Assembly: GCF_003268775.1 (NCBI RefSeq)
Contig: NZ_QLSU01000008.1
Location: 274,697 to 338,696, forward strand
Reading direction: 5' to 3'
Length of the DNA stretch: 64,000 nucleotides
From: Paraburkholderia unamae
Lineage (GTDB): Bacteria > Pseudomonadota > Gammaproteobacteria > Burkholderiales > Burkholderiaceae
The notes under the pieces were generated by a model. That model saw nothing but the letters and a program-made list of their open reading frames with translations, had not been told where the DNA came from and searched no databases. The first letter of the stretch is position 1, and every line of letters starts with the position of its first letter. Shown piece after piece: positions 9,240 through 16,808 of the stretch. Position numbers and translations under genes: made by a program.

Positions 9240-10282
9240 CAACGCATCTCCAGCAGATTCATGGCTTCCAGCGCCAGCCCGGAAACGAGGCGGCCGGAGA
9301 GCGCGAGTTCCAGACTGCGCTGCGCCCCCGACGCATGCCGCTGCGCTTGATGAAGCGCGATGACGGCCCATTTGACCTGGGCGAGCGCCTGCCAGTCGAC
9401 GAGTTCGGACGGCTCGACGCGGCTGCCCGTTGCTGCCTGGTAGCCGTCCAGGAAGCCTTCAACGGGTCCGACTCCGCCGCCGGCCAGCTCCGCCCTGCCG
9501 AATCGCCAGCAAGGCGCCGTGAACCACCCGAGGTCCTCATAGGGGTGCCCCCAACCCGAGAACTCCCAGTCGAGGATAGCCGTAACGTGTCCGCCATCGA
9601 CCATGTAGTTGCCGGTTCGATAGTCGCCGTGTGAAAGCACCGCTTGCGATGCACCGCCCACCCTCACTTCGACTTCACGCAGACAGAGCTCGAGCGCCGG
9701 ATGGGCGTCCGGCAACGCGTCGAGCTGGCTGCGGATATGGGCGATCGACGCGGATGCGGCCGAGCGCGGCGCAGCGCCGAATACGGTCTCCACATCGGGC
9801 GCGGGCACACGATGGATGACACCGAGAAGCTCGCCCAGCTCGACCGCGAGCGCATGCCGGTCGGGGACGTGCGCGTCGCTTTTGGCGAGAATATGCCCTG
9901 CGGTCATTCCCGATACGAAGTCGAGGATGAAGAACGGCTTGCCGATGATGGAGAGGTCGTCGCAGAACCCGTGGGGCCGCGCCACCCGCGCGCCCAGTCG
10001 CGACGCCAGACTGTAGCGCTCGTATTCTTCCTTGCGGGTACAACTCGTTGGGATCGCGGCATCGGCATCCGTACGCAGTACGTATGACGTTCCGTCTCCC
10101 GTGTCGATTCGCCAGTTTTCCTGAATGGCGCCGCCGGACAACTTCGACACGCACGCGACATCGGATCGAATGATGTCCCGCCCGGACAGCCAGCGCCCAA
10201 GCCGCACGAGCGCGCCCGGTTCCGGCAGAGCCGTCACGCCGCTTCCGCTTTTGGCCATCGTTGCCACCATTTCATGCAGCAT
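9239..10282 (-). CDS. APH-type phosphotransferase, LvaA-like acyl-CoA kinase
   Basis: About 347 residues. It has an aminoglycoside-phosphotransferase fold: a nucleotide lobe (SGGAIQENWRI; YVLRTD), the catalytic loop LSHGDYRTGN near residue 220 with Asp and Asn in place, and the metal motif ILDWEFSGWG. Members next to acyl-CoA dehydrogenases are acyl-CoA kinases, not drug-resistance enzymes; LvaA and the kinase domains of ACAD10/11 phosphorylate 4-hydroxyacyl-CoA. The start is uncertain: ATG 10282 or ATG 10270 are both possible, and both overlap or abut the stop of the upstream lyase gene; an in-frame TTG at 10312 is less likely. The gene ends in a TGATG junction with the next one. Confidence 0.9.
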   Translation of the reverse strand: MLHEMVATMAKSGSGVTALPEPGALVRLGRWLSGRDIIRSDVACVSKLSGGAIQENWRIDTGDGTSYVLRTDADAAIPTSCTRKEEYERYSLASRLGARVARPHGFCDDLSIIGKPFFILDFVSGMTAGHILAKSDAHVPDRHALAVELGELLGVIHRVPAPDVETVFGAAPRSAASASIAHIRSQLDALPDAHPALELCLREVEVRVGGASQAVLSHGDYRTGNYMVDGGHVTAILDWEFSGWGHPYEDLGWFTAPCWRFGRAELAGGGVGPVEGFLDGYQAATGSRVEPSELVDWQALAQVKWAVIALHQAQRHASGAQRSLELALSGRLVSGLALEAMNLLEMR

Positions 10283-11195
10283 GTTTCTGCACCCTGACAA
10301 GGATTTCCTCAAGATACCGCCGCGTCGACGCTTCCGGCAAGACGAGCGGCAGGCGGACGACGGACTCGCACAGGTCGAGCAGACTGGCCGCGTATTTCAC
10401 CGGCCCCGGGCTGGTTTCCGCGAAGAGTGCGCGGGTGAGCGGCAGCATCGCAAGGAACGCTTGCCGTGCCCGCGCGATGTCGTTGTCGTCGATAAGCCGG
10501 CACATCTCGCTCACCTGCCTGGGCAACACGTTGGCCACGACGGAAATGACGCCCCATCCTCCGAGGACCATGAAGGGCATGGAGGTGAAATCGTCGCCGC
10601 TATAGCGTGCGAAGTCGGCTGGCAATGCGGCGACAAGCTCGGCCGCCCGCAGCATGTCGCCGGTCGCATCCTTGATGCCGCGGATATTGGGGTGCGCGCT
10701 CAGGCGCAGGACCGTCTCGACAGACATGTCCGTCACCGTGCGGCCCGGCACGTTGTAGAGCACCAGCGGCGCGTCGCCAGCATCGGCCTGCGCCATGAAG
10801 TGGGCGGCCAAACCTTGCTGCGAAGGCTTCACGTAGTACGGCACGACGCTGAGCAGCGAATCCGCGCCATGCACGCACGCGAACTTCGCAAGCGCTGCGG
10901 CTTCACGGGTGGAGTTGGCGCCCACTCCCGCCATGACGTGGATGCGCCCGGCCGCATGTTCCACCGTTGCCGCAATCACGTCGCAGTGCTCATTAAACGA
11001 AAGCGTCGATGCCTCGCCGGTCGTGCCGACCACCGCAATGCCGGCCGTTGCGCTGGCCACATGAAAGTCGATGAGCGCGCGCAGCTTTTCGTAATCGATA
11101 CTGCCCTCTTTCGTGAACGGCGTAATCAATGCCACCACGCTGCCGCGCGGCAGTTGTCTTCCGGTACGCTCCAGAATCCCCGGCTCATTCGTCAC
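10272..11195 (-). CDS. DapA-family lyase (4-hydroxy-tetrahydrodipicolinate synthase-like)
   Basis: 307 residues from a GTG start chosen because AAAGGAGG lies eight bases upstream; longer in-frame readings lack such a site. All key positions of E. coli DapA are present with an offset of 14: Thr58-Thr59 (GTTGE), Tyr121, Tyr147 (YNVPGRT), Arg152 and the Schiff-base Lys175 (GIKDATG). It is a class I aldolase or dehydratase of the pyruvate-dependent family. It could be a true lysine-biosynthesis enzyme, but a place inside a catabolic operon suggests a related lyase, for example an aldolase or deaminase acting on a 2-oxo acid. It is separated from livF by 132 bases that hold a three-copy repeat. 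Confidence 0.85.
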   Translation of the reverse strand: MTNEPGILERTGRQLPRGSVVALITPFTKEGSIDYEKLRALIDFHVASATAGIAVVGTTGEASTLSFNEHCDVIAATVEHAAGRIHVMAGVGANSTREAAALAKFACVHGADSLLSVVPYYVKPSQQGLAAHFMAQADAGDAPLVLYNVPGRTVTDMSVETVLRLSAHPNIRGIKDATGDMLRAAELVAALPADFARYSGDDFTSMPFMVLGGWGVISVVANVLPRQVSEMCRLIDDNDIARARQAFLAMLPLTRALFAETSPGPVKYAASLLDLCESVVRLPLVLPEASTRRYLEEILVRVQKHAA

Positions 11196-11234
11196 GCTGT
11201 CTCCTCCTTTAAGGGGCGCTCGTCCGTCGTCCCT

Positions 11235-11272
11235 TTGAACCGATTGGGTCGAACCGATTTCGTCGAACCAAT
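11235..11272. repeat. Three direct repeats TYGAACCRAT, 14-bp period
   Basis: TTGAACCGAT (11235-11244), TCGAACCGAT (11249-11258) and TCGAACCAAT (11263-11272) recur every 14 bases in the gap between livF and the DapA-like gene, about 40-75 bases upstream of the lyase start. Such spaced copies are typical of a regulator binding array, though a role is unproven. Confidence 0.5.
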
Positions 11273-11327
11273 GCTTCACGATACCCGCGACGACAGCGCG
11301 CGTGAAAGCACGCTGCCCGCCGCATTT

Positions 11328-12047
11328 TCAGTGCGGCCTGCCACCCAGATAGAGCCGGCGCATTTCATCGCTCGCGAGTAGCTCAGAAGCCTTGCCTTCC
11401 AGCGCGACCTGTCCCATCGAGAGCACATAGGTCCGGTCGGAAATGCGCAGCGCCTCGGTCGCGTTCTGCTCGACCATCAGGACGCCGATACGTTCGGTGT
11501 TGCGCAATTCGACAATCGCGTCGAAGACCTCGCCGAGCATCTTGGGCGAGAGTCCGGCGGACGGTTCGTCGAGCAGCAGAAAGCGCGGGCGCGGCATGAG
11601 CGCACGCGCGAGCGACAGAATCTGCCGCTCGCCGCCCGACAAACTCGCGGCGCGGGCGCGGATCTTGCGCTTGAGCACCGGGTAAGCGCCGCAGAGTTCA
11701 TCCACTCTCGCTTTGCGGTCCCGCTCCTGCATGAACTGACCGCCGAGCACGAGGTTCTCCCATACGGACAACGAACCGAATACGTTGTCGGTTTGCGGGA
11801 CGAAGCCGATTTCGTGCTTGCGCACCTTGCGATGCACCGGCACTTGCCCGATGTCGGCATCGTCCAGTGTGACGGTGCCTTCGCGGGGCAGCACGAATCC
11901 GGCAACGGTCTTGAGCAAGGTTGACTTGCCGCAGCCGTTGGGGCCGAGGATGGTCACGATCTCCAGTTGCCGCGTATTGATGGAAATGCCACGCAGGATG
12001 TCGACTTCCCGCGTGTAACCGGCTACGACGTTATTGACGGCTATCAT
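11328..12047 (-). CDS. livF: Branched-chain amino acid type ABC transporter ATPase, LivF-like
   Basis: 239 residues, the typical LivF length. Walker A is ILGPNGCGKST, the signature is LSGGERQIL and Walker B is LLLDEPSAGLSP. It energises the LivHM-type permease and is one of two different ATPases in the complex. Its ATG overlaps the livG stop by four bases (ATGA), so the two are translationally coupled. It is the last transporter gene before the enzyme genes, from which it is separated by 132 bases. The transported substrate is probably an amino acid or a related small carboxylate, given the oxidase and 2-oxoacid genes around it. Confidence 0.93.
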   Translation of the reverse strand: MIAVNNVVAGYTREVDILRGISINTRQLEIVTILGPNGCGKSTLLKTVAGFVLPREGTVTLDDADIGQVPVHRKVRKHEIGFVPQTDNVFGSLSVWENLVLGGQFMQERDRKARVDELCGAYPVLKRKIRARAASLSGGERQILSLARALMPRPRFLLLDEPSAGLSPKMLGEVFDAIVELRNTERIGVLMVEQNATEALRISDRTYVLSMGQVALEGKASELLASDEMRRLYLGGRPH

Positions 12048-12835
12048 GCGATGGCTCCCGCAACCTGGTATTGCCCGCCCGGCTTCTTGCCGAGATAGGC
12101 CTCCACCACGCTTTCGTGATTTTCGAGCTCAGAAGGCAGGCAGTCGGCGACGGTCTTGCCCTTGTCCAGCACGATGCAGCGGCTGCAAGTTTCGGAAATG
12201 AAGTGCATGTCGTGCTCGATGATGACGAGCGTAATGCCCTGAGCGTTGATGCGCTTGAGCGTCGTGACGAGTTCCGCGCGCAGGTTGGGATGCACGCCCG
12301 CCATCGGCTCGTCGAGCAGCAGCAGCGCCGGCTGCTCCATCATGGCGCAGGCAATGCCGAGGAGCTTTTTCTGGCCGCCGGAGAGCGAGGCGGCCGGCAA
12401 GTGCGCGACTTTCGCGAGCAGCAATTCGTCGAGAAGATGACGCGCGCGCTCGCGCGTTTGCTGCTCCAGCCGCTTGACCGCTGCCGTTCGCCATAGCGTG
12501 CTCCACAGACCGTGACTTTGCGTGGACGCCGCCATCACGACCTCTTCGACCGTCATGCGCGTCGGCATGGACGGTAGCTGGAAGGTTCGGCGCACGCTCC
12601 TTGCGGCAATCTGGTGGGCCGCCATGCCGCTCACGCGCTCGCCCTGAAGCTCCACCTCGCCGCGATCGACGGGGCAATAGCCGGTGATGACATTGAGGAC
12701 GGTGCTCTTGCCGCAACCGTTCGGCCCGAGCAAGCCGACAATTTCGCCCTGGCGCACGTTGAAGTTCAGGCCGGTCAGCACCTGGTTGCCGCCAAAGGCT
12801 TTGTACACGTCATGCAAGCGAAGCATCGTGCTCAT
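12044..12835 (-). CDS. livG: Branched-chain amino acid type ABC transporter ATPase, LivG-like
   Basis: 263 residues. Walker A is GLLGPNGCGKST near residue 35, the signature LSGGQKKLLG is near residue 155 and Walker B is LLLLDEPMAGVHP, followed by the switch His in IIEHDMHF. The C-terminal extension is typical of LivG. The start ATG overlaps the livM stop by four bases. It forms the second nucleotide-binding subunit of the LivFGHMK-type importer at the inner membrane. Confidence 0.94.
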   Translation of the reverse strand: MSTMLRLHDVYKAFGGNQVLTGLNFNVRQGEIVGLLGPNGCGKSTVLNVITGYCPVDRGEVELQGERVSGMAAHQIAARSVRRTFQLPSMPTRMTVEEVVMAASTQSHGLWSTLWRTAAVKRLEQQTRERARHLLDELLLAKVAHLPAASLSGGQKKLLGIACAMMEQPALLLLDEPMAGVHPNLRAELVTTLKRINAQGITLVIIEHDMHFISETCSRCIVLDKGKTVADCLPSELENHESVVEAYLGKKPGGQYQVAGAIA

Positions 12836-13719
12836 GTTGCGCTCCGGATTTTTTCGGGAACCAGGCCACCGGGCCGGACCATCAGACAGATGAGCAGCAC
12901 GACGCCGATCGTGCCGAGCCGCACCGCGCCCGCAATGTCGCTGCTGATGTCGAGGTAGTCTTTGACAAACGGCACCGCGCTATAGACTGCTTCGACGAGC
13001 AACGCGCCCAGTATCACGCCCACGTTGTTCCCGAGGCCGCCTATCATCACCATCGTCCAGACCAGGAAGGTCTCGGAGGAAAGCATGTAGTCGGGGCCGA
13101 CAAAACTCATGTAGTGCGCAAGCAGCGAACCGCCAACGGAAGCCATCGCGGCGCTCGTGACGGTGGCCTTGACCTTGAGCGGCACGAGCTGGTAGCCCAG
13201 GCTGGTTGCGAGCGCGGGTTCCTCACGCATCAGGCGGATTGCGCGGCCGAACCGGCCCCGCGTCAGACGCGTGCAGGCGAAGAACGCCATGACCACCATA
13301 GACAATGCGAGCAGGAAGAACGCAAGGTCGTACTGCGTGCCGGCCTTGCTCCCGAAAATCGCGGGCACGCCGCTGATCCCCTGCGCACCACCCGTGAGCC
13401 AGTTTTCATTGAGCGCGACGGTGCGGATCAGCTCCGCCACGGCGAGCGTCGCGATCGCCCAATAGTCGGACGCGAGGTTGCGTCCGAGCCGCGCCATGAC
13501 GTAACCCACGAGCATGGCCACGGCGACACCGGCAAGCATGCCGACGGGAACCGGATAGCCCAGCGACGAGGTGATCGCTGACGCATAGGCGCCCACGCCT
13601 GCAAACGCCACGAAGCCAAAGTTGAGGAGTCCGGTGAATCCCGCCTGGAGATTCAGCCCGAGTGCGAGCAGGGCATAAATGCAGGTGAGCGTCGCAACGT
13701 GCAACAGGAAGCTATACAC
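12832..13719 (-). CDS. livM: Branched-chain amino acid type ABC permease, LivM-like
   Basis: About 295 residues and largely hydrophobic. It carries the LivM loop LNLQAGFTGLLNFGFVAFAGVGAY near the N-terminus. A longer in-frame reading begins at 13767, but GGGAGG followed by GTG at 13719 gives a start that overlaps the livH stop by eight bases (GTGTATAG), the usual arrangement. It is the second membrane subunit of the importer. Confidence 0.93.
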   Translation of the reverse strand: MYSFLLHVATLTCIYALLALGLNLQAGFTGLLNFGFVAFAGVGAYASAITSSLGYPVPVGMLAGVAVAMLVGYVMARLGRNLASDYWAIATLAVAELIRTVALNENWLTGGAQGISGVPAIFGSKAGTQYDLAFFLLALSMVVMAFFACTRLTRGRFGRAIRLMREEPALATSLGYQLVPLKVKATVTSAAMASVGGSLLAHYMSFVGPDYMLSSETFLVWTMVMIGGLGNNVGVILGALLVEAVYSAVPFVKDYLDISSDIAGAVRLGTIGVVLLICLMVRPGGLVPEKIRSAT

Positions 13720-14605
13720 GGCGAACCTCCCGGTCGAAGATGCCGTAGGGCTTGAACAGAAGCGCAACGAGCAGAATCAGGAAGGACGCTGCGCTGATGT
13801 AGGTGATCGGCACATACACATCGGTTGTCCCGAACATCCATCCGAAATCGAGGTTCGTGACCAGCGTTTCCGCAATGGATATCAACAGCGCGCCAGCGGC
13901 CGCGCCGAGCGGATTACCCAGCCCGCCCAGAATCGCCGCGGCGAATACCGGCAGCAACAGGTTGGTCCCGAGGCCGATATGTACGGACTCCGTGAGGCCG
14001 AGCATCGTGCCGCCCAGGGCCGCCAGCGCGCCGCTCAGGAACGTGATGCCGTTCACGATGCGCGCGCCGTCCACGCCGGTAGCCGCCGCAAGCGCGGCAT
14101 TGGACGACATGGCGCGCATGGAGCGGCCAACGTTGGTCTTGAACAGCAGCACGGCAAGGAGACCCACGCAGCCGAATCCGCAGGCGATCGACGTGAGCTG
14201 GTCCACCGATACCGTGGTCGAGCCGACGGCGATGGGATGCGACAGTCCCGCCGAGTACTGGAACGGACGCGAGCCTGCAACCCCCAGCACCACGGCGATG
14301 AAAATCATCGAAATGGCCAGCGAACCGATCATCGCGATTGAACTGCCCGAGCGCAACAGCCGCTTGAATATGAGCATGTTCAGCAGCACGGCGAGTGCGC
14401 CCATCGCGACGCAGGAGCCGAACAGCGCCAGCACGAACGGCATGCCAACGCGGGTGAGCGCGAGGGTGATGAAGGCGCCGAGCATGGCGTATTGCACATG
14501 GGCGATGTTCGGAAACTTGACCAGCGAGTAGACGACACTCAGGCCCACGGCGACCAGCATGATGTCTGAGGTGCGTATCAGGGTGTCAATGATGAATTGC
14601 AGCAT
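13712..14605 (-). CDS. livH: Branched-chain amino acid type ABC permease, LivH-like
   Basis: About 297 residues with some eight hydrophobic segments. The LivH landmarks VGLSVVYSLVKFPNIAHVQYAMLGAF near the start and GLGNPLGAAAGALLI near the end are clear. ATG 14605 (MLQFIIDTL) follows GAGGAG closely; an in-frame ATG ten codons upstream is less likely. It lies 45 bases after the binding-protein gene. Confidence 0.94.
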   Translation of the reverse strand: MLQFIIDTLIRTSDIMLVAVGLSVVYSLVKFPNIAHVQYAMLGAFITLALTRVGMPFVLALFGSCVAMGALAVLLNMLIFKRLLRSGSSIAMIGSLAISMIFIAVVLGVAGSRPFQYSAGLSHPIAVGSTTVSVDQLTSIACGFGCVGLLAVLLFKTNVGRSMRAMSSNAALAAATGVDGARIVNGITFLSGALAALGGTMLGLTESVHIGLGTNLLLPVFAAAILGGLGNPLGAAAGALLISIAETLVTNLDFGWMFGTTDVYVPITYISAASFLILLVALLFKPYGIFDREVRRV

Positions 14606-14650
14606 CGAGTTCTCCTCGGCCAGCCGCGCTGGCACGCAGCGCGGCCGAGC

Positions 14651-15751
14651 TTAGCGGGTGACGACCTTCGTATCGAACTTCACCTTGTCGTAGGGCTGGT
14701 CCTTGCGCTGGCCGCCATCGTCGAACGCAATGGTCCCCGTCGCGCCGCTGTACGGCCCCAAGGCCTTCATCGCGGCGCGAATTTTGGCGGGATCGGCCGA
14801 ACCGGCCTTGTTGATCGCGGCGGCGGCAACCATCACGCCGTCGTACGCATAGCTGCCGAAGGACGACTTGGGCGCTTCCTTGTATTTGGCGCGATAGGCC
14901 TGTTCATACGCCTTGCCGCCATCGCCGATCGAGGCGACTTCGAGCCCTTCCTGGCCTTGCGCGGCCTGGGGCGTCGTATCGCTCGTGCACATCGTCAGGT
15001 AGATGCCGTACCACTTCGACTTGTTCAGGCCGAGCTCATACGCCTCGCGATTGATGGTCGCCGCTTCCTGCCCGTACGCGCTATACACGTAGGCCTGCGG
15101 CGCCGAGCGCGACATCTGCTGAAGCTCGCGACGATACGTCGATTGCCCTTCGCTATAGAGCACCACCGACGACACCTTGCCGCCCAGCGATTCGAAGCGC
15201 TTCTTGAATTCGTTCGCGACGCCCTGCCCGTATGAATTATTCGGGGCGATGAACGCGACGTCCTTGAGGTTCTGCCCGAAGACGTCACCGGCCGCGAAGC
15301 GCGCCGAGAGGTCGTCGAGGCCGATCACGCTGAACGAGCCAGTGCCGATCTTGCGCACCTGCGGGCTGGACGAGCCAATGTTGATATGCACGTCGCCCTG
15401 CTGCACCACGTATTGCCCAACGGGAATCGTGATTCCCGACGAGAACTCGCCGATCACCACCGGCACCTTGTTGACCGACACCAGCTTGCGGGCCGAACTC
15501 AGTGCCGTTGCCGCCACGCCGCCGGAGTCTTCGACGATGACCTGAAGCTTCTGCCCGAGCACACCGTTGTGAGCGTTGATTTGCTCGACGGCCAGTTCCA
15601 CGCCGCGCCGCTGATCGTCCCCGACCGACGCGCTCGCCCCCGTGAGGGGCAGCACTGCGCCAAGCGACACCGTCTGTGCAGACGCCACGCCCGCCATGGA
15701 GAACAACGCGCCCGCTGCAACGCTCATGCACAGCTCTTTCGCAAACTTCAT
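14651..15751 (-). CDS. ABC transporter substrate-binding protein, LivK-like
   Basis: 366 residues with a Sec signal peptide (hydrophobic SVAAGALFSMAGV, cleavage after ASAQ near residue 26). The mature part matches the Leu/Ile/Val-binding family: VSLGAVLPLTGASASVGDDQRRGVELAVEQIN, then a conserved FIAPNNSYGQG segment. It should capture the substrate in the periplasm for LivHMGF. It is the first gene of the eleven-gene operon, and a TTGACA promoter with an operator-like palindrome lies 30-75 bases upstream. Family members bind branched-chain or aromatic amino acids, amides or aromatic acids, so the ligand is open. Confidence 0.94.
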   Translation of the reverse strand: MKFAKELCMSVAAGALFSMAGVASAQTVSLGAVLPLTGASASVGDDQRRGVELAVEQINAHNGVLGQKLQVIVEDSGGVAATALSSARKLVSVNKVPVVIGEFSSGITIPVGQYVVQQGDVHINIGSSSPQVRKIGTGSFSVIGLDDLSARFAAGDVFGQNLKDVAFIAPNNSYGQGVANEFKKRFESLGGKVSSVVLYSEGQSTYRRELQQMSRSAPQAYVYSAYGQEAATINREAYELGLNKSKWYGIYLTMCTSDTTPQAAQGQEGLEVASIGDGGKAYEQAYRAKYKEAPKSSFGSYAYDGVMVAAAAINKAGSADPAKIRAAMKALGPYSGATGTIAFDDGGQRKDQPYDKVKFDTKVVTR

Positions 15752-15782
15752 GGTGACACCCCTTCATCGGATGGGAAAATTA

Positions 15783-15827
15783 GACTACACAAGTGTCGAC
15801 AATTTAGCGCAAAAAAAACGATGTCAA
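15783..15827 (-). promoter_or_regulatory. livK operon promoter with GntR-type operator A
   Basis: On the minus strand TTGACA (15827-15822) is followed 15 bases later by TAAATT (15806-15801) and then directly by TTGTCGACACTTGTGTAGTC (15802-15783), which contains the near-palindrome ACACAAGTGT. An operator over the -10 and start region is a classic repression layout. The sequence TTGTCKACA resembles the sites of FCD-type GntR repressors. A second promoter with the same layout lies at 16479-16525. Confidence 0.6.
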
Positions 15828-15838
15828 TAAAAACATCG
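15811..15838 (-). terminator. Hairpin followed by T8 upstream of the livK promoter
   Basis: Reading the minus strand, CGATGT pairs with ACATCG over an eight-base loop and is followed by eight T residues. It would stop transcription from the small upstream gene before the livK promoter. The -35 TTGACA overlaps it, so it may simply be part of the promoter. Confidence 0.4.
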
Positions 15839-16001
15839 ACACTCGAACGCGGGGCCAGAGGACCTGCAAACAAGGCTTCTCCGGCTTCCTGGCTAACCAG
15901 CAAACATGCGGCTCGCTGCGCGTTTGGCGGCACTGCGAGGCATTGCACAACATGCAAAAGAGGGGGAGCCCACTGGCTCACGACGTCTCCAGACTAGCGG
16001 A

Positions 16002-16021
16002 TTGTCTACACTTTTGTATTC
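16002..16021. promoter_or_regulatory. Operator-like site B
   Basis: TTGTCTACACTTTTGTATTC on the plus strand matches operator A (TTGTCGACACTTGTGTAGTC) at 16 of 20 positions, in the opposite orientation and about 220 bases upstream. No promoter elements flank it, so an auxiliary site for looping is possible. Confidence 0.45.
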
Positions 16022-16126
16022 TAGTTTTCCCCAGTCTGGTGCTCGACCGAACGTCGCGGCGTGCGGCGGCCATGAGCGAATCGTCGGGTCATGAGCCGCC
16101 TTGTTGTACTCACAATGGGTTCGTCG

Positions 16127-16411
16127 TCAGGATGCGTTGACGGCGCTGTGAAGCATGAAGACGAACGCCCCCATGAGCACGCCCGACAATCCAAGCAGCG
16201 CCACGAGGAAAGCGGTACCAGGAATGCTTTGCGTCTCGCTGGCAGTGCCGGTGCCGTATGCGCCGGGGAACGGACTGATGAATCGCCGCGCGTCGTGCGC
16301 GATGGTTCGGGTGGGCGCCTGCCGCGTATTGCAGGTTTTGCAGGTTTTGCGTGTGTGTGGCGAACGAGCCTTGGGCGAGGCGTGAGTCGCACTGTATATA
16401 GCGAGCTTCAT
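16127..16411 (-). CDS. Small putative membrane protein
   Basis: 94 residues, not recognised. The N-terminal half is polar and basic with a CKTC pair; the C-terminal part is one long hydrophobic helix (GTAFLVALLGLSGVLMGAFVF) ending HSAVNAS. The ATG at 16411 has AGGA nine bases upstream. What supports it as a gene is the promoter 70-110 bases upstream, which shares its TTGACA, T-tract and operator layout with the livK promoter. It would be an N-in single-pass inner-membrane protein co-regulated with the catabolic operon. It could still be a chance reading frame. Confidence 0.45.
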   Translation of the reverse strand: MKLAIYSATHASPKARSPHTRKTCKTCNTRQAPTRTIAHDARRFISPFPGAYGTGTASETQSIPGTAFLVALLGLSGVLMGAFVFMLHSAVNAS

Positions 16412-16808
16412 GGTGTCCGTCCTGTCCGTCGTACCGGTTTTTTCGTTCGCGCAATGTAGCCCGATGCAGCTCAATTCAGCCTACACATGTGTCTACACTT
16501 TCACCAGAAAAAAAGACGGTGTCAAGCACCACCTGACCCGCGACCCACGACACCTCGAAGCGTACGCGCGAACCGGCCCGCGCTTTCATATCGTGCAACC
16601 TGGCTCCAATGCGTGGGAATGCCATTTCCCCGCTACCGCTACGCAATTGCGCATTGAAGGACTTCTTCCCTCATCGTGAAAAATGTCACGCAAGCCATTG
16701 AATTACAACGAATTATCCGAGACGAATGGCAGCCATGGCCGCATCTTTTCCTGCGATAGACTGAAAACGACTGAATCTCTTACCCCTTCTATCCTATGGA
16801 GACTAATG
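16412..16808. other. Intergenic region with the second twin promoter
   Basis: These 397 bases carry the divergent control region: the minus-strand promoter and operator C (16479-16525) for the small membrane protein, and the leader of the plus-strand gene at 16809. I see no other gene or RNA. Confidence 0.6.
16479..16525 (-). promoter_or_regulatory. Twin promoter with GntR-type operator C
   Basis: On the minus strand TTGACA (16525-16520) is followed by a pyrimidine-rich T-tract spacer, TGAAAG, and then GTGTAGACACATGTGTAGGC (16498-16479), whose core ACACATGTGT is a perfect palindrome. Order and spacing copy the livK promoter, where TTGACA, a CGT-T-tract and TGTCGACACTTGTGTAG occur. It would drive the small membrane protein gene. 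Confidence 0.55.

Larger units (their letters stand above)
15752..16126. other. Non-coding leader region with promoter, hairpin and operator sites
   Basis: No convincing gene lies in these 375 bases. They hold the livK promoter with operator A (15783-15827), a hairpin with a T8 run on the minus strand (15811-15838) and operator-like site B (16002-16021). Confidence 0.7.

Noticed and set aside
9239..10282. Aminoglycoside resistance enzyme
   Set aside because: The fold is shared, but the adjoining DUF6285 and acyl-CoA dehydrogenase genes fit an acyl-CoA kinase, not drug resistance.
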